A DNA stretch of 41,989 nt from the IMG/VR virus record IMGVR_UViG_3300046001_005607, positions 1 through 41,989 of that record. The stretch is one strand, 5' to 3'. Positions 18,066-25,192 of the stretch are shown piece after piece. Position 1 is the first letter of the stretch, and each line of letters starts with the position of its first letter. The notes beneath the pieces are model-generated. The model did not search any database. It saw nothing but the letters and a program-made list of their open reading frames with translations, and was not told the DNA's origin. The position numbers and the translations under genes were made by a program. The DNA is from a virus.

Positions 18066-18072
18066 ATAAATA
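18066..18072 (+). promoter_or_regulatory. Late promoter (ATAAATA) for the 18078 gene
   Basis: ATAAATA ends 5 nt before the ATG at 18078. At T4 geometry, transcription would begin on the A of the start codon. The AAGG next to the ATG is too close to serve as a normal ribosome-binding site. Confidence 0.65.
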
Positions 18073-18077
18073 AAGGT

Positions 18078-18506
18078 ATGAGTAAGTTTGAAAAGAGATT
18101 TTTTACAGTCCTACGTGAGCAAACAGCCGAAGAAAGAGCAGCAATGGAAGCCTCTCTCGATGATGACACTAATCCTGAGGAGTTTGATACTAAGGCTCCT
18201 TCAGCTGAAGCTGATTCTTTAGTTCAACAAGCGTCTCAGATTAAATCTCAACAAGCTATAGAAATGAAGAATCAGATTGATGAATGGACCGTTCGTTGTG
18301 AAGAGTTTAAGAAATTTTTAAATGATACTAAACCTGGATCTATAAGTTATGCGTTAAGTATCGCGGTGCCAAAAACTATTTTTGATGATATGAAAACTTC
18401 TCAACTGAGCGCTATTCGGAAAGTAGCTGAAGAGCTAGCTAGTTTAGCTGAAGCATTTAAAGGCTATTCAGCAAAATCCAACGATGCTCAATATAAGTTT
18501 TCTTAA
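18078..18506 (+). CDS. Probable internal head (prohead core-like) protein
   Basis: This 142-residue, highly charged, helical protein has no Cys. The N-terminus, MSKFEKRFFTVLRE, is a short amphipathic helix followed by L-R-E. T4 internal head proteins carry a similar capsid-targeting sequence that the prohead protease gp21 cuts after L/I-x-E. Another plus-strand gene (40519) starts almost identically (SKFEKAFINILEE). The remainder is Glu/Ala/Lys-rich. It is a lone plus-strand gene in a minus-strand region with its own late-type box. A role inside the head is inferred. Its last 4 bp overlap the primase gene end. Confidence 0.5.
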   Translation: MSKFEKRFFTVLREQTAEERAAMEASLDDDTNPEEFDTKAPSAEADSLVQQASQIKSQQAIEMKNQIDEWTVRCEEFKKFLNDTKPGSISYALSIAVPKTIFDDMKTSQLSAIRKVAEELASLAEAFKGYSAKSNDAQYKFS

Positions 18507-19534
18507 TTTCTAGATCTACCAATTTCAGTTAATTTAAGAATACCTATGAGCCCTTCATAGGTATTCTTATCTATAAATTCCGCACTTATCTCATCTTTCT
18601 TAGCAGCTATAGCAATATCGTTAAAATCCTTATATAGTCTACCAATATTCTCAGGCCATATAAAGACTTTATAACCTTGCTCAAGTAATATCTTAGATTT
18701 AACAAAAGAAGCGTTATCAATCCATTGAGAATCAAGAACCCACACCTTTGTCTGCAGTCTTAGCACATTATCTAGCTGCTCCTGCTGTCTCGGTGTAAAG
18801 GATTGCTTACCTTCGTTAATACCTGCGACGGCGATACTATTTTTAGTGAAGAACGCGTTAATTGGTCCTTCAAATATATAAACACACTCACTATTACGGT
18901 CTACTTTGTTAATATTAAACAATGTTCGATCAGAATTCGATTTAGAGAGATATTTCGGCATTTTAACATCATAAGATAGTATAGTCCTTGATTGATAGAA
19001 CTCTATCTCGTTTTTTTCATTGACGAATGGTATAATTAGCCTGTTTTTATGCGTGTTAGCCTTGAGGGACAGGTATAGCGCGTTAGGCCTATTGACGGCT
19101 GTATCTAATCTTCTACTCTTCAGCAGCTGCAGGGATAACCTCATTATATCGTTGTCTCTGTAGTAGTCTGTCTGCGTAGAATCGAATAAATTGATACTAT
19201 CCTGAGGTAGAGTACTACTCTTAGGTTTATCAGGTTGTTGCTCACCTATAACCTCTGTATCGTTACCTTTTTCCTTTACATCTTCATAGATCTCCGCTTG
19301 AGTCAATCCAGATACTTCACAAATCCACTTATAAGGCTTACTAGACCAGCCGCAATTATGACAGAAGATGTTATCATTCTCAGGAATGTAGTAGCATCTA
19401 CGTTTCTTACCTAAAGATCCGCCTTCCCTACATATAGCACACCCAGCCTGGTAAGTATTGTTATACTTATTGTACTTTGGATAGTAGCTAAACTCGTAAA
19501 ATTTGAGTATTACGTATTCAGTAGGTAGTATCAT
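18503..19534 (-). CDS. 61: DNA primase (T4 gp61-like)
   Basis: This 343-residue primase makes RNA primers for lagging-strand synthesis and works with the gp41 helicase. An N-terminal zinc finger is visible as CAIC (C32, C35) and CHNC (C58, C61). The TOPRIM core is visible as VYIFEGPINAFF (E222) and VWVLDSQ (D268). Length and domain order match T4 gp61 and DnaG-type phage primases. It overlaps the RNase H gene by 4 bp (ATGA), so primer synthesis and primer removal are encoded back to back. The 3' end contains a 15-bp inverted repeat. Confidence 0.85.
   Translation of the reverse strand: MILPTEYVILKFYEFSYYPKYNKYNNTYQAGCAICREGGSLGKKRRCYYIPENDNIFCHNCGWSSKPYKWICEVSGLTQAEIYEDVKEKGNDTEVIGEQQPDKPKSSTLPQDSINLFDSTQTDYYRDNDIMRLSLQLLKSRRLDTAVNRPNALYLSLKANTHKNRLIIPFVNEKNEIEFYQSRTILSYDVKMPKYLSKSNSDRTLFNINKVDRNSECVYIFEGPINAFFTKNSIAVAGINEGKQSFTPRQQEQLDNVLRLQTKVWVLDSQWIDNASFVKSKILLEQGYKVFIWPENIGRLYKDFNDIAIAAKKDEISAEFIDKNTYEGLIGILKLTEIGRSRN
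18535..18569. repeat. 15-bp perfect inverted repeat inside the primase gene end
   Basis: The arms TAAGAATACCTATGA (18535-18549) and its exact complement (18555-18569) flank a 5-nt loop. They sit about 30 nt past the stop of the plus-strand 18078 gene, within the last codons of the minus-strand primase. No T-tract follows on either strand, so it is not a classical terminator. It may protect or end the plus-strand late transcript. Confidence 0.7.
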
Positions 19535-20403
19535 GCGAATAATGACGAAAGCTTCTGCTGCATAAAGAACAAGCTATACCAACTCTCTTTTTTCTTCAAG
19601 ATATTCTGAAAAGACCGTATTTCACAGCTCTTAATGAAGTCTTTCCAGCTACCTTTTACCGGATGCTCCATTTGATTATTGTAATATTCAAGTTCTCTTG
19701 GAGTATTCTTATATCTAGACAAGCAAAAGATATCACGATTACGATTAAACACACTTTGCTCTTCTTCAGTAAGAGTAATCTCCCCGTTTAAGTACTTACT
19801 GATCTTAACTTTACCAAATTTAGGAATACCTGCGACGTTATCAGACTTATCACCTGCTAAACACTTAGCTGTCATCCACTCTTCTACATTATTATACTCT
19901 GTAGTCTCTTTAAAGTTACTATTGTTAAACTCTTTCTTACGAATAGGGTCAAACAGAGTAACATCCTCGTTAACTAACTGAATAAAATCACGATCTACCG
20001 ACACAATAACTTTTTTACCCTCAGTCTCCTTGCATAGATACGCAATTACATCATCTGCCTCGAGTTCTCTCGGAAAAACTGACTTTATTCCTAGTAACCC
20101 AAGTATTTCTTTAATGGCTTCATTGTGTTGGTGCGGAGTAGAGTCACCAGAACGATTACCTTTATACTCAGTGAGCATAGATTTACGAATATTACTCTCA
20201 TAATCTGGTTTTTCATCCCAAGCAACCAGTATCTTGTCAGGTTTGAACATAGATACATAGCTATTTATAGCGTTTAAGGTGAAATATATATGTAAATTCT
20301 CAATACTGTCGCTTGAAGACTGCTCTTGTTCACTAATTCTTGTTTTTACAATCCAAAAAGTCCTATGAACTAGATTGTTACCATCAATGATTAGAGTTTT
20401 CAT
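19531..20403 (-). CDS. rnh: RNase H / 5'-3' exonuclease (FEN family)
   Basis: This 290-residue flap-endonuclease-family enzyme should remove RNA primers and flaps from Okazaki fragments, as T4 RNase H does. Metal-binding acidic residues are in place: D7 in LIIDGNN, LEADD (E115, D117, D118), SVDRD (D137, D139) and GDKSDNVAG (D185, D188), followed by the IPKFG helix-hairpin-helix. YKGNR (residues 80-84) fits the conserved arch-base Lys/Arg. It overlaps both neighbours by a few bases and is coupled to the primase. Confidence 0.85.
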   Translation of the reverse strand: MKTLIIDGNNLVHRTFWIVKTRISEQEQSSSDSIENLHIYFTLNAINSYVSMFKPDKILVAWDEKPDYESNIRKSMLTEYKGNRSGDSTPHQHNEAIKEILGLLGIKSVFPRELEADDVIAYLCKETEGKKVIVSVDRDFIQLVNEDVTLFDPIRKKEFNNSNFKETTEYNNVEEWMTAKCLAGDKSDNVAGIPKFGKVKISKYLNGEITLTEEEQSVFNRNRDIFCLSRYKNTPRELEYYNNQMEHPVKGSWKDFIKSCEIRSFQNILKKKESWYSLFFMQQKLSSLFA

Positions 20404-20683
20404 TATATTTGAATTGAGCTTTTACGGTTTTGAAGATATCATTAGGTAAATCACCTATATAATCAAGTATATCACAGTTCATAGCGAATTCAAACTTATC
20501 TTTCGGTACTTCGCGATTGATATTTAAAGGTACTGATAAGAACCAGTAGATGTCCTCAAGCTGCTTTATAAACAGAAGTATCTCACCAGCGTAATCCCCA
20601 GTTGTTACTGCATACATTCTACCTTCTAGGTCACAAGTAGCTTTTTTCTTAAAAAGGCTCGTCACTATATCCCGTATTCTCAT
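20384..20683 (-). CDS. Small protein of unknown function (99 aa)
   Basis: This 99-residue soluble protein overlaps the RNase H start by 20 bp and the upstream gene by 35 bp. The N-terminal ~20 residues are basic (MRIRDIVTSLFKKK). They are followed by a beta-rich stretch, GRMYAVTTGDYAGEILLFIK, that ends in a conserved-looking VPKDKFEFA segment. No catalytic or metal motif is seen. Its place in the replication operon suggests a replication-linked role, but I cannot name a family. M23 in GRMY is an alternative start. Confidence 0.6.
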   Translation of the reverse strand: MRIRDIVTSLFKKKATCDLEGRMYAVTTGDYAGEILLFIKQLEDIYWFLSVPLNINREVPKDKFEFAMNCDILDYIGDLPNDIFKTVKAQFKYNENSNH

Positions 20684-20975
20684 TATTGTACAACTCCATA
20701 TTGGCTGCTTTAAAAAATAACAGTCTCAAAGCAGCTTCTGACATTTTTGTCTTTGACGACCTCATAATTCTAGGCTCACCTTGAAGGTCATAGCCTAGAA
20801 TTACAAAGCAATCTAAAAACTCTCCAACTATACTCTTAAGAGCTTCATTTAATTCTCTTTCTGTATGCCTTTTTTTAACAGTTGTAAGGTGAAGAGCTAG
20901 TGCTTCCTTGACTAGCTCCTTAATTCTTAATGTATCATCAGAACTTAACGGAGTATCGTCGCTATCAGTTTCCAT
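20649..20975 (-). CDS. Small helical protein of unknown function (108 aa)
   Basis: This 108-residue protein has an acidic N-terminus (METDSDDTPLSSDDT). Predicted helices follow: RIKELVKEALALHLT, ELNEALKSIVGEFLD and SEAALRLLFFKAANMEL. There are no motifs for nucleotide binding. The region upstream (TCGAACTAAT close to the ATG) is a degraded relative of the bipartite promoter seen before gp43 and gp41. A 22-bp gap separates it from the preceding gene, so it may begin a transcript containing RNase H and primase. Confidence 0.6.
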   Translation of the reverse strand: METDSDDTPLSSDDTLRIKELVKEALALHLTTVKKRHTERELNEALKSIVGEFLDCFVILGYDLQGEPRIMRSSKTKMSEAALRLLFFKAANMELYNNENTGYSDEPF

Positions 20976-20997
20976 ACTCTTAATTAGTTCGAGTTAT

Positions 20998-21318
20998 TTA
21001 AAAATCTTCTCTTTGTTGAACTCCTGCACCTAAAAGAGTTGTTACAACGATTTCAATTGACTCAGTCTTAAGAGAGAAGTTCTTAGGAAAGAGCCTACCA
21101 CCGTCGTTAAATTCAAACAACACTTCTTTATTTTGAGTTTTATTCTCAAAGCATGTTACGAAGACTGATGATACTCCAGGATCGATTAGAATAGTCCATT
21201 TACGAGGATCTAGATCAGAGTAATTACCAAACACCTTAAAGGTAGAAAATTTACTATCCTTAAGTCGTTTAATAAAATAGCTTGGAGTAGATAATTTATT
21301 TCTTGCGTGTCGGTTCAT
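20998..21318 (-). CDS. Small protein of unknown function (106 aa)
   Basis: This 106-residue basic protein overlaps the sliding-clamp gene by 4 bp. The sequence KLSTPSYFIKRLKDS, then RKWTILIDPGVSSVFVTCFE and FNDGGRLFPKNFSLKT, suggests a small alpha/beta domain. I recall no firm family. Tight coupling to gp45 suggests that it acts at the fork or with the clamp, but this is positional inference only. Confidence 0.6.
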   Translation of the reverse strand: MNRHARNKLSTPSYFIKRLKDSKFSTFKVFGNYSDLDPRKWTILIDPGVSSVFVTCFENKTQNKEVLFEFNDGGRLFPKNFSLKTESIEIVVTTLLGAGVQQREDF

Positions 21319-22040
21319 TGAGTTAAAGAGGATATAAGGTAGGATATCTTAGTAGTTTCATTACTAGTAACAATAATAATGACACCATACTTAGTATTGA
21401 TATTTACAGTAATAACATCATTAAGCAAAGTCAATAATCTTACATTATCGAAATTTAATGATACAGGCTGCAACTTAAAGTCGACAGTACCTAATGACAT
21501 AGTATATGAATCTGAATTATGACGAGCTTTGTCCGTTAATTCAGCGATTAGTTTATCTTCTTCTGTATACAAATATAGTTTATTTGACTCTGTAGCAAAA
21601 GTACTACCCTTAATAATAGCTGCTAACTGCTGCTTAGTCAATGTAAAGGTAATATCGAATGTAAAGTTTTTAATCTTCTCAAGACTAAGAGATGGTTTTT
21701 GCAAAAAACCATCCTCAAAGAGATGATATTTAAACTTAACACTCTCGCTACTATACTCTAAGTTATTAGTATTAATTTTTAAATTAATAATATCACTATT
21801 AATAGTATCTAATACTCTTACTAGTTTCTTGCAGTCAGGTATATTTAAATTAGTACAATAGGAAGACTGACACTTATAATCACCATAGCTAATCAGAGTA
21901 TTATCTGATGATGACGTAATGACTGACATACCATCCTCCTTTACTTCAGCGATAAAGGAGTCATTAATTTTTGAGAAAGAATCTATAAACTTTATAAATT
22001 CAGGTCTGCTGAGCTTTAGATTTCTTTGCGGGCTTGTCAT
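21315..22040 (-). CDS. 45: Sliding clamp, DNA polymerase processivity factor (T4 gp45-like)
   Basis: This 241-residue protein is close to the 228 residues of T4 gp45. The N-terminal KLSRPEFIKFIDSFSKINDS parallels the start of gp45. The C-terminal half has the two-domain clamp strand pattern, including LYLYTEEDKLIAEL, SYTMSLGTVDFKLQPVSL and TLLNDVITVNINTKYGVIII. The clamp would tether gp43 and, in T4, also activates late transcription with gp55 and gp33. No clamp-loader genes (44, 62) lie in the window. The start overlaps the upstream gene by 41 bp. Identity rests on fold pattern and neighbourhood rather than strong local identity. Confidence 0.7.
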   Translation of the reverse strand: MTSPQRNLKLSRPEFIKFIDSFSKINDSFIAEVKEDGMSVITSSSDNTLISYGDYKCQSSYCTNLNIPDCKKLVRVLDTINSDIINLKINTNNLEYSSESVKFKYHLFEDGFLQKPSLSLEKIKNFTFDITFTLTKQQLAAIIKGSTFATESNKLYLYTEEDKLIAELTDKARHNSDSYTMSLGTVDFKLQPVSLNFDNVRLLTLLNDVITVNINTKYGVIIIVTSNETTKISYLISSLTQ

Positions 22041-22440
22041 TTTCTTGTTTTAATTCAAGTATATCACCAATACGAGTTAAAGCCATTCTAATTGAAATAA
22101 GAGTATCAATTAAATTAGGATCATGTGCAACAGTACCTTTATAGGTTAGTTCTGGTGTAATAAAAGGCTCTGTAACAGGTTGTAGCTCTGGAGGATATGC
22201 TACCCCGAGAGGTACAGGCGGCGCAGTAGGTACAGGTGGTGTATATGGTTCCGGAGTTGGTGGTGAATGAGGCTGATCATCAACAGCAACAGGCATTATT
22301 CGCGCGAATTGATGCTTAATGCTATCACTAATTGGTGTAAGCTGATTTGAAGAACTTACAATTTCTCTATCCATCTTTACTGCAGCACCATAAGTCACTC
22401 CCATGAACTGTAACAAAGCTTGTTTTTCTTGAGCTGTCAT
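22000..22440 (-). CDS. Proline-rich linker protein of unknown function
   Basis: This 146-residue protein lies between gp32 and gp45. Residues 1-50 (LLQFMGVTYGAAVKMDREIV) form a helical head. Residues ~57-80 are a Pro-rich linker (PHSPPTPEPYTPPVPTAPP). Residues ~105-130 (DPNLIDTLISIRMALTRIGD) form a second helix, with a Lys-rich tail. Two short helices joined by a flexible linker suggest an adaptor. No family is recognised. It starts one base after the gp32 stop, so it is co-expressed with gp32, and its end overlaps the clamp start. Confidence 0.6.
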   Translation of the reverse strand: MTAQEKQALLQFMGVTYGAAVKMDREIVSSSNQLTPISDSIKHQFARIMPVAVDDQPHSPPTPEPYTPPVPTAPPVPLGVAYPPELQPVTEPFITPELTYKGTVAHDPNLIDTLISIRMALTRIGDILELKQENDKPAKKSKAQQT

Positions 22441-22441
22441 A

Positions 22442-23278
22442 TTATAGGTCTTTTAGAAGTTCGTCGATATCATCTTCAACACTCGTCTCAATTACGGGTA
22501 GCGAGACAGGTCGCTTTTCAGCAACAGGACTACTAACTCGTGTTTGAGGTTGACTTTCAGTTGCAGGAGCAGCATCAGTACGGACATAGATATGATCGTC
22601 AATCATTTGCTTAAGCTCGTCGTAACTCTTAATACTATTGACCTTAGTGAGATCGTATGTCGAGTCGTAGATAGTTTTTTGCTCATCTTCAGAAAGCTTT
22701 AGCTTATTAGTAGTAGTAAACCGCGAAGCTACATAAGTCGGATAGTCACCTTGCTGCTCTACCTTAACCTTAAAGTTAACACCTTCAGAACCTAGATCGA
22801 AAATCTTCTCACCGTATTCTTCTGAGTCTTCACCTTCAATCGCCTCCATAATGATCTTTTGCAATTGCTTACCATAACGCAAGATCTTGACTTTACCGTT
22901 ATTATCAGGGTTAGATGGATCGTCGATAACATAAACGTTAACTAGCCATTTCTCTGAACGACGAACTGCACTCATACGAGACTTCTCATCTTCAGTACCG
23001 GTACGCATTGCACGAAAACGTTCTTCAGAGATAGGATCACGCTCATTAAAAGTAGTAGGGCTAAGCGCTTGAACGTACTTACCAGTAGCGAATGAATTCC
23101 ATCCATGAGTATAATGATGAAAGAAAGTCTTAGATGGATCTTTACTATAAGGTAGTAAGCGAATAGTATAAGTATTACCCGCAGTAGTTTTAAGAATTTC
23201 AGTATATAGACCACTACCCTTATCTTCGTCTTTCGATAGTGCAGCCTTAATTGATTGAAACATATTAGAATTAAACAT
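22442..23278 (-). CDS. 32: Single-stranded DNA-binding protein (T4 gp32-like), zinc-free
   Basis: This 278-residue protein binds ssDNA at forks and during recombination. The OB-fold core reads FFHHYTHGWNSFATGKYVQA, KWLVNVYVIDDPSNPDNNGK, VKILRYGKQLQKII and VNFKVKVEQQGDYPTY, parallel to T4 gp32. The tail ends DDIDELLKDL, nearly the same as the acidic T4 tail that recruits replication partners. There is no Cys anywhere, so the Zn site of T4 gp32 (one His, three Cys) cannot form. The N-terminus (MFNSNMFQSIKAALSK) is short. A TACAAT element sits 7 nt before the ATG. It probably also binds its own mRNA as in T4, but no evidence is visible here. Confidence 0.85.
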   Translation of the reverse strand: MFNSNMFQSIKAALSKDEDKGSGLYTEILKTTAGNTYTIRLLPYSKDPSKTFFHHYTHGWNSFATGKYVQALSPTTFNERDPISEERFRAMRTGTEDEKSRMSAVRRSEKWLVNVYVIDDPSNPDNNGKVKILRYGKQLQKIIMEAIEGEDSEEYGEKIFDLGSEGVNFKVKVEQQGDYPTYVASRFTTTNKLKLSEDEQKTIYDSTYDLTKVNSIKSYDELKQMIDDHIYVRTDAAPATESQPQTRVSSPVAEKRPVSLPVIETSVEDDIDELLKDL

Positions 23279-23285
23279 AGTTAGT

Positions 23286-23326
23286 ATTGTATTAGTTTTT
23301 GGTTTTAGAAAATCTCTTAACGAGAT
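23286..23326 (-). promoter_or_regulatory. gp32 leader: -10-like TACAAT and upstream hairpin
   Basis: The 67-bp gap before gp32 contains, on the minus strand, a small hairpin (ATCTC-GTTAA-GAGAT, 23326-23312) followed by TTTT, which may be a weak terminator for the upstream genes. TACAAT (23291-23286) then ends 7 nt before the ATG. A second TATAAT lies further upstream, near 23333-23338. Either could give gp32 its own promoter, which fits a protein needed in large amounts. Confidence 0.4.
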
Positions 23327-23345
23327 AAAATGATTATAGAGTTAG

Positions 23346-23993
23346 TTAGCTAAATTGCAATAGACGGTCTTCAATAATTTTAAAGGCTGATCTAATCACA
23401 ATTTTTAGTTTAGTTGATCTGATAAAATTGCTTTTTGTTGTATTGTATATATTAAAAAAATCGTCTACAATAAAATTAATTATTTGAGGTTCTGTGGATT
23501 GAATAAGATTATGAATTTCTAGACCTTGAAGTATATAGAAGTTAATTTTATGATCTCTGAGATGCTGTAGTACAATTGGTGTAGTGCCGTTAATAAGGTT
23601 CTTGTATTGATGTAGTGTTAGTTTATTTTCTTTACAAAATTTATAGATAAAAGAGCAAGCTTGCTTGCAGTCATCGATAGTACTTTCATGATCTGGATCA
23701 GATGTCTCTTTTTGTTTTATATAGTTTGAATAGCACTTAATTGCACGTCTGGTAGTATAAAACTGTAAGTTAAAATACTCGTCATTATTGTAGATCTGAT
23801 ATGGTGCAAGGAAGAAGTCACTATACTTTATATTATGATAGTTCGAAAAGAAACTATCTAACTTTTTTAGGGTTAGCTCTGTAGTAGGATCTAGAGAATC
23901 AAAGTTTTGTCTGAACTTGCAAGGCTGATTCTTGACCTTACGAGATGTATATAGAAAGGAATTGTAAATTTGTTTTTGACTATCACTAATCAT
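23346..23993 (-). CDS. 59: Probable helicase loader (T4 gp59-like)
   Basis: This 215-residue protein is nearly identical in length to T4 gp59 (217). It is basic and all-helical, with segments YSDFFLAPYQIYNNDEYFNL, FYTTRRAIKCYSNYIKQ, ACSFIYKFCKEN and a C-terminal KLKIVIRSAFKIIEDRL, consistent with the two helical domains of gp59. T4 transcribes 33-59-32 in that order, and this gene lies directly upstream of gp32. It would load gp41 onto gp32-coated DNA. Sequence similarity to T4 is weak by eye, so synteny carries much of the call. Confidence 0.5.
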   Translation of the reverse strand: MISDSQKQIYNSFLYTSRKVKNQPCKFRQNFDSLDPTTELTLKKLDSFFSNYHNIKYSDFFLAPYQIYNNDEYFNLQFYTTRRAIKCYSNYIKQKETSDPDHESTIDDCKQACSFIYKFCKENKLTLHQYKNLINGTTPIVLQHLRDHKINFYILQGLEIHNLIQSTEPQIINFIVDDFFNIYNTTKSNFIRSTKLKIVIRSAFKIIEDRLLQFS

Positions 23994-24286
23994 ATTTCTA
24001 TCCTAGACTGTGTATTAAGATACTTGGTAACATACTTACTAACTGGTATTAGAGGCTCATAACTTATAAACATTTTAACAATTTCGTATGTTGTATCTAC
24101 ACATAATAACTCCTTTAGTATATTTCTCAATCGTTCTTCTTGCAAAACGATAACAAATACGTTTTGCATACTGAGCTTTTTACCTTTTAACAGACTACAT
24201 AGTGTGCAAAACGAAAGTAACAAGTGCTCCATCTCGTGCTTCATTATATTAGAGGAAGGAGTCTCTAGATCGTTGTTTAGCTGCAT
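23990..24286 (-). CDS. Possible late-transcription co-activator (gp33 position)
   Basis: The likely ATG at 24286 gives 98 residues beginning MQLNNDLETPSSNIMKHEME. A longer frame reaching 24367 would lie inside the DHH gene and is unlikely. The protein is helical (HLLLSFCTLCSLLKG, MQNVFVIVLQEERLRNILKE). It overlaps the gp59 candidate by 4 bp. T4 gene 33 occupies this exact place in the 33-59-32 order and has similar size (112 aa). However, the C-terminus (YLNTQSRIEI) lacks the hydrophobic clamp-binding end of T4 gp33 (LDFLL). The gp33 call therefore rests on synteny only. Confidence 0.4.
   Translation of the reverse strand: MQLNNDLETPSSNIMKHEMEHLLLSFCTLCSLLKGKKLSMQNVFVIVLQEERLRNILKELLCVDTTYEIVKMFISYEPLIPVSKYVTKYLNTQSRIEI
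24141..24214. repeat. Ten-base word TGCAAAACGA repeated, with inverted copy
   Basis: TGCAAAACGA occurs at 24141-24150 and 24205-24214. Its 9-base complement CGTTTTGCA occurs at 24160-24168, forming a 9-bp stem with a 10-nt loop with the first copy. All lie inside the gp33-position gene. No function can be assigned. Confidence 0.5.
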
Positions 24287-25170
24287 GGAGTAAGTAGTTT
24301 TGTAAAATTTAGAAAGGTTTCTGTTATATATCCAGCAGCTGCATACTCTTGACCGCCTCCTCCACATAATTTGTCAGCTATTACATCTAGCTTAGCAGTA
24401 CAATCTTTAGAACGTCTAAAGAAGACTTGTTTTGTATCTATGTTAATTAAAATAACTATATCAGCATTGTATTTTTTAAGGGTTACTTGTGCCATTTCAT
24501 TAATAGCAAAAGAGCAACAGCAACTAACAACAGAATAATCTTTAATCATGCCTCTAAAGCACTCTGTTGTATCTATTTGCTCTTTTAAGTACCTTATAAA
24601 GTATTTTATTGCGTTTTGTTCTTGTATATTAAACTCTCTTAATCCGTCTTGAAAGTTTTCTATGAACTTTTCTACTCGTGGATAGTTATATGAGTTAAAA
24701 ATTGAGTTTAATTTTATAGGTGTCGGAGTTCTTAGATCATATATATCATAACTATTAATAGCGTCTATTAACTCCTTATGCTGAGGTGTAAAAGCTTGAA
24801 TTTCACTAATTTTAAATTTATTATAAATTAAATCAGTGGTTGAGGAGTGAAGTTGTATAATAGTCTTGGCTTTTTTGAATCGATCCTTACCCTCTTCAAC
24901 AAAAGTCTTATGATGATCAATAATTACAAATTTTTCTGTATCAACTAACTCGGTAATTTCCTTCGGAACGTAAAGATCAGTAATAAACACTTTATCATAC
25001 CAATCAATATCTTTATACCAGCCTTTAAACTCACCTGCAAAGTCATGAACTTTATCTTTCCTAACCTCTTTAATATCAAAAGTTGTGTATTTGTCTCTAT
25101 ATAAAAACTTTAATAGGAGAGCGCTACCAGCACCATCAAGATCACAATCTGTCCATACACAAATTCTCAT
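24277..25170 (-). CDS. DHH/DHHA1-family phosphoesterase
   Basis: In this 297-residue protein the DHH-domain motifs are in order: WTDCDLDGAG (D8, D10, D12), VFITDLYVP (D65), VIIDHHKTF (D85, H86, H87) and NSYDIYD. The C-terminal DHHA1-like substrate-binding domain ends in LCGGGGQEYAAAGYI, the Gly-rich loop of this family. Such enzymes hydrolyse short oligonucleotides (nanoRNase), cyclic dinucleotides or ssDNA (RecJ). The compact size fits a NrnA-like oligonucleotide or cyclic-dinucleotide phosphodiesterase better than RecJ. It sits in the replication operon between gp41 and the 33-59-32 group, where T4 has no counterpart that I know of. Confidence 0.75.
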   Translation of the reverse strand: MRICVWTDCDLDGAGSALLLKFLYRDKYTTFDIKEVRKDKVHDFAGEFKGWYKDIDWYDKVFITDLYVPKEITELVDTEKFVIIDHHKTFVEEGKDRFKKAKTIIQLHSSTTDLIYNKFKISEIQAFTPQHKELIDAINSYDIYDLRTPTPIKLNSIFNSYNYPRVEKFIENFQDGLREFNIQEQNAIKYFIRYLKEQIDTTECFRGMIKDYSVVSCCCSFAINEMAQVTLKKYNADIVILINIDTKQVFFRRSKDCTAKLDVIADKLCGGGGQEYAAAGYITETFLNFTKLLTPCS

Positions 25171-25192
25171 TAATAGATATTTATTAATGAGA
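25165..25192. repeat. 11-bp inverted repeat over the DHH gene start codon
   Basis: TCTCATTAATA (25165-25175) and TATTAATGAGA (25182-25192) are exact complements around a 6-nt loop. The start codon of the DHH gene (25170-25168) lies in the stem. The loop side also carries a minus-strand ATAAATA (25184-25178), 7 nt before the ATG. A TATAAT lies just upstream (near 25191-25196). If the stem is transcribed, it could hide the start. Confidence 0.55.

Noticed and set aside
18037-18169. Longer N-terminus for the 17720 gene reaching 18169
   Set aside because: It would overlap about 90 bp of the divergent 18078 gene and ignore the TTAAATA box. A GTG at 18046 or ATG at 18037 is more consistent.
21691-21713. 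10-bp hairpin GATGGTTTTT-GCA-AAAAACCATC
   Set aside because: It lies in the middle of the gp45 coding sequence, with an A/T-rich stem and no gene end nearby. Coding constraint and base composition explain it.
24287-24367. Longer N-terminus for the gp33-position gene
   Set aside because: The extra residues (MWRRRSRVCSCW) come from reading the DHH domain's Gly-rich loop in another frame. The ATG at 24286 overlaps the DHH stop as other coupled genes do.
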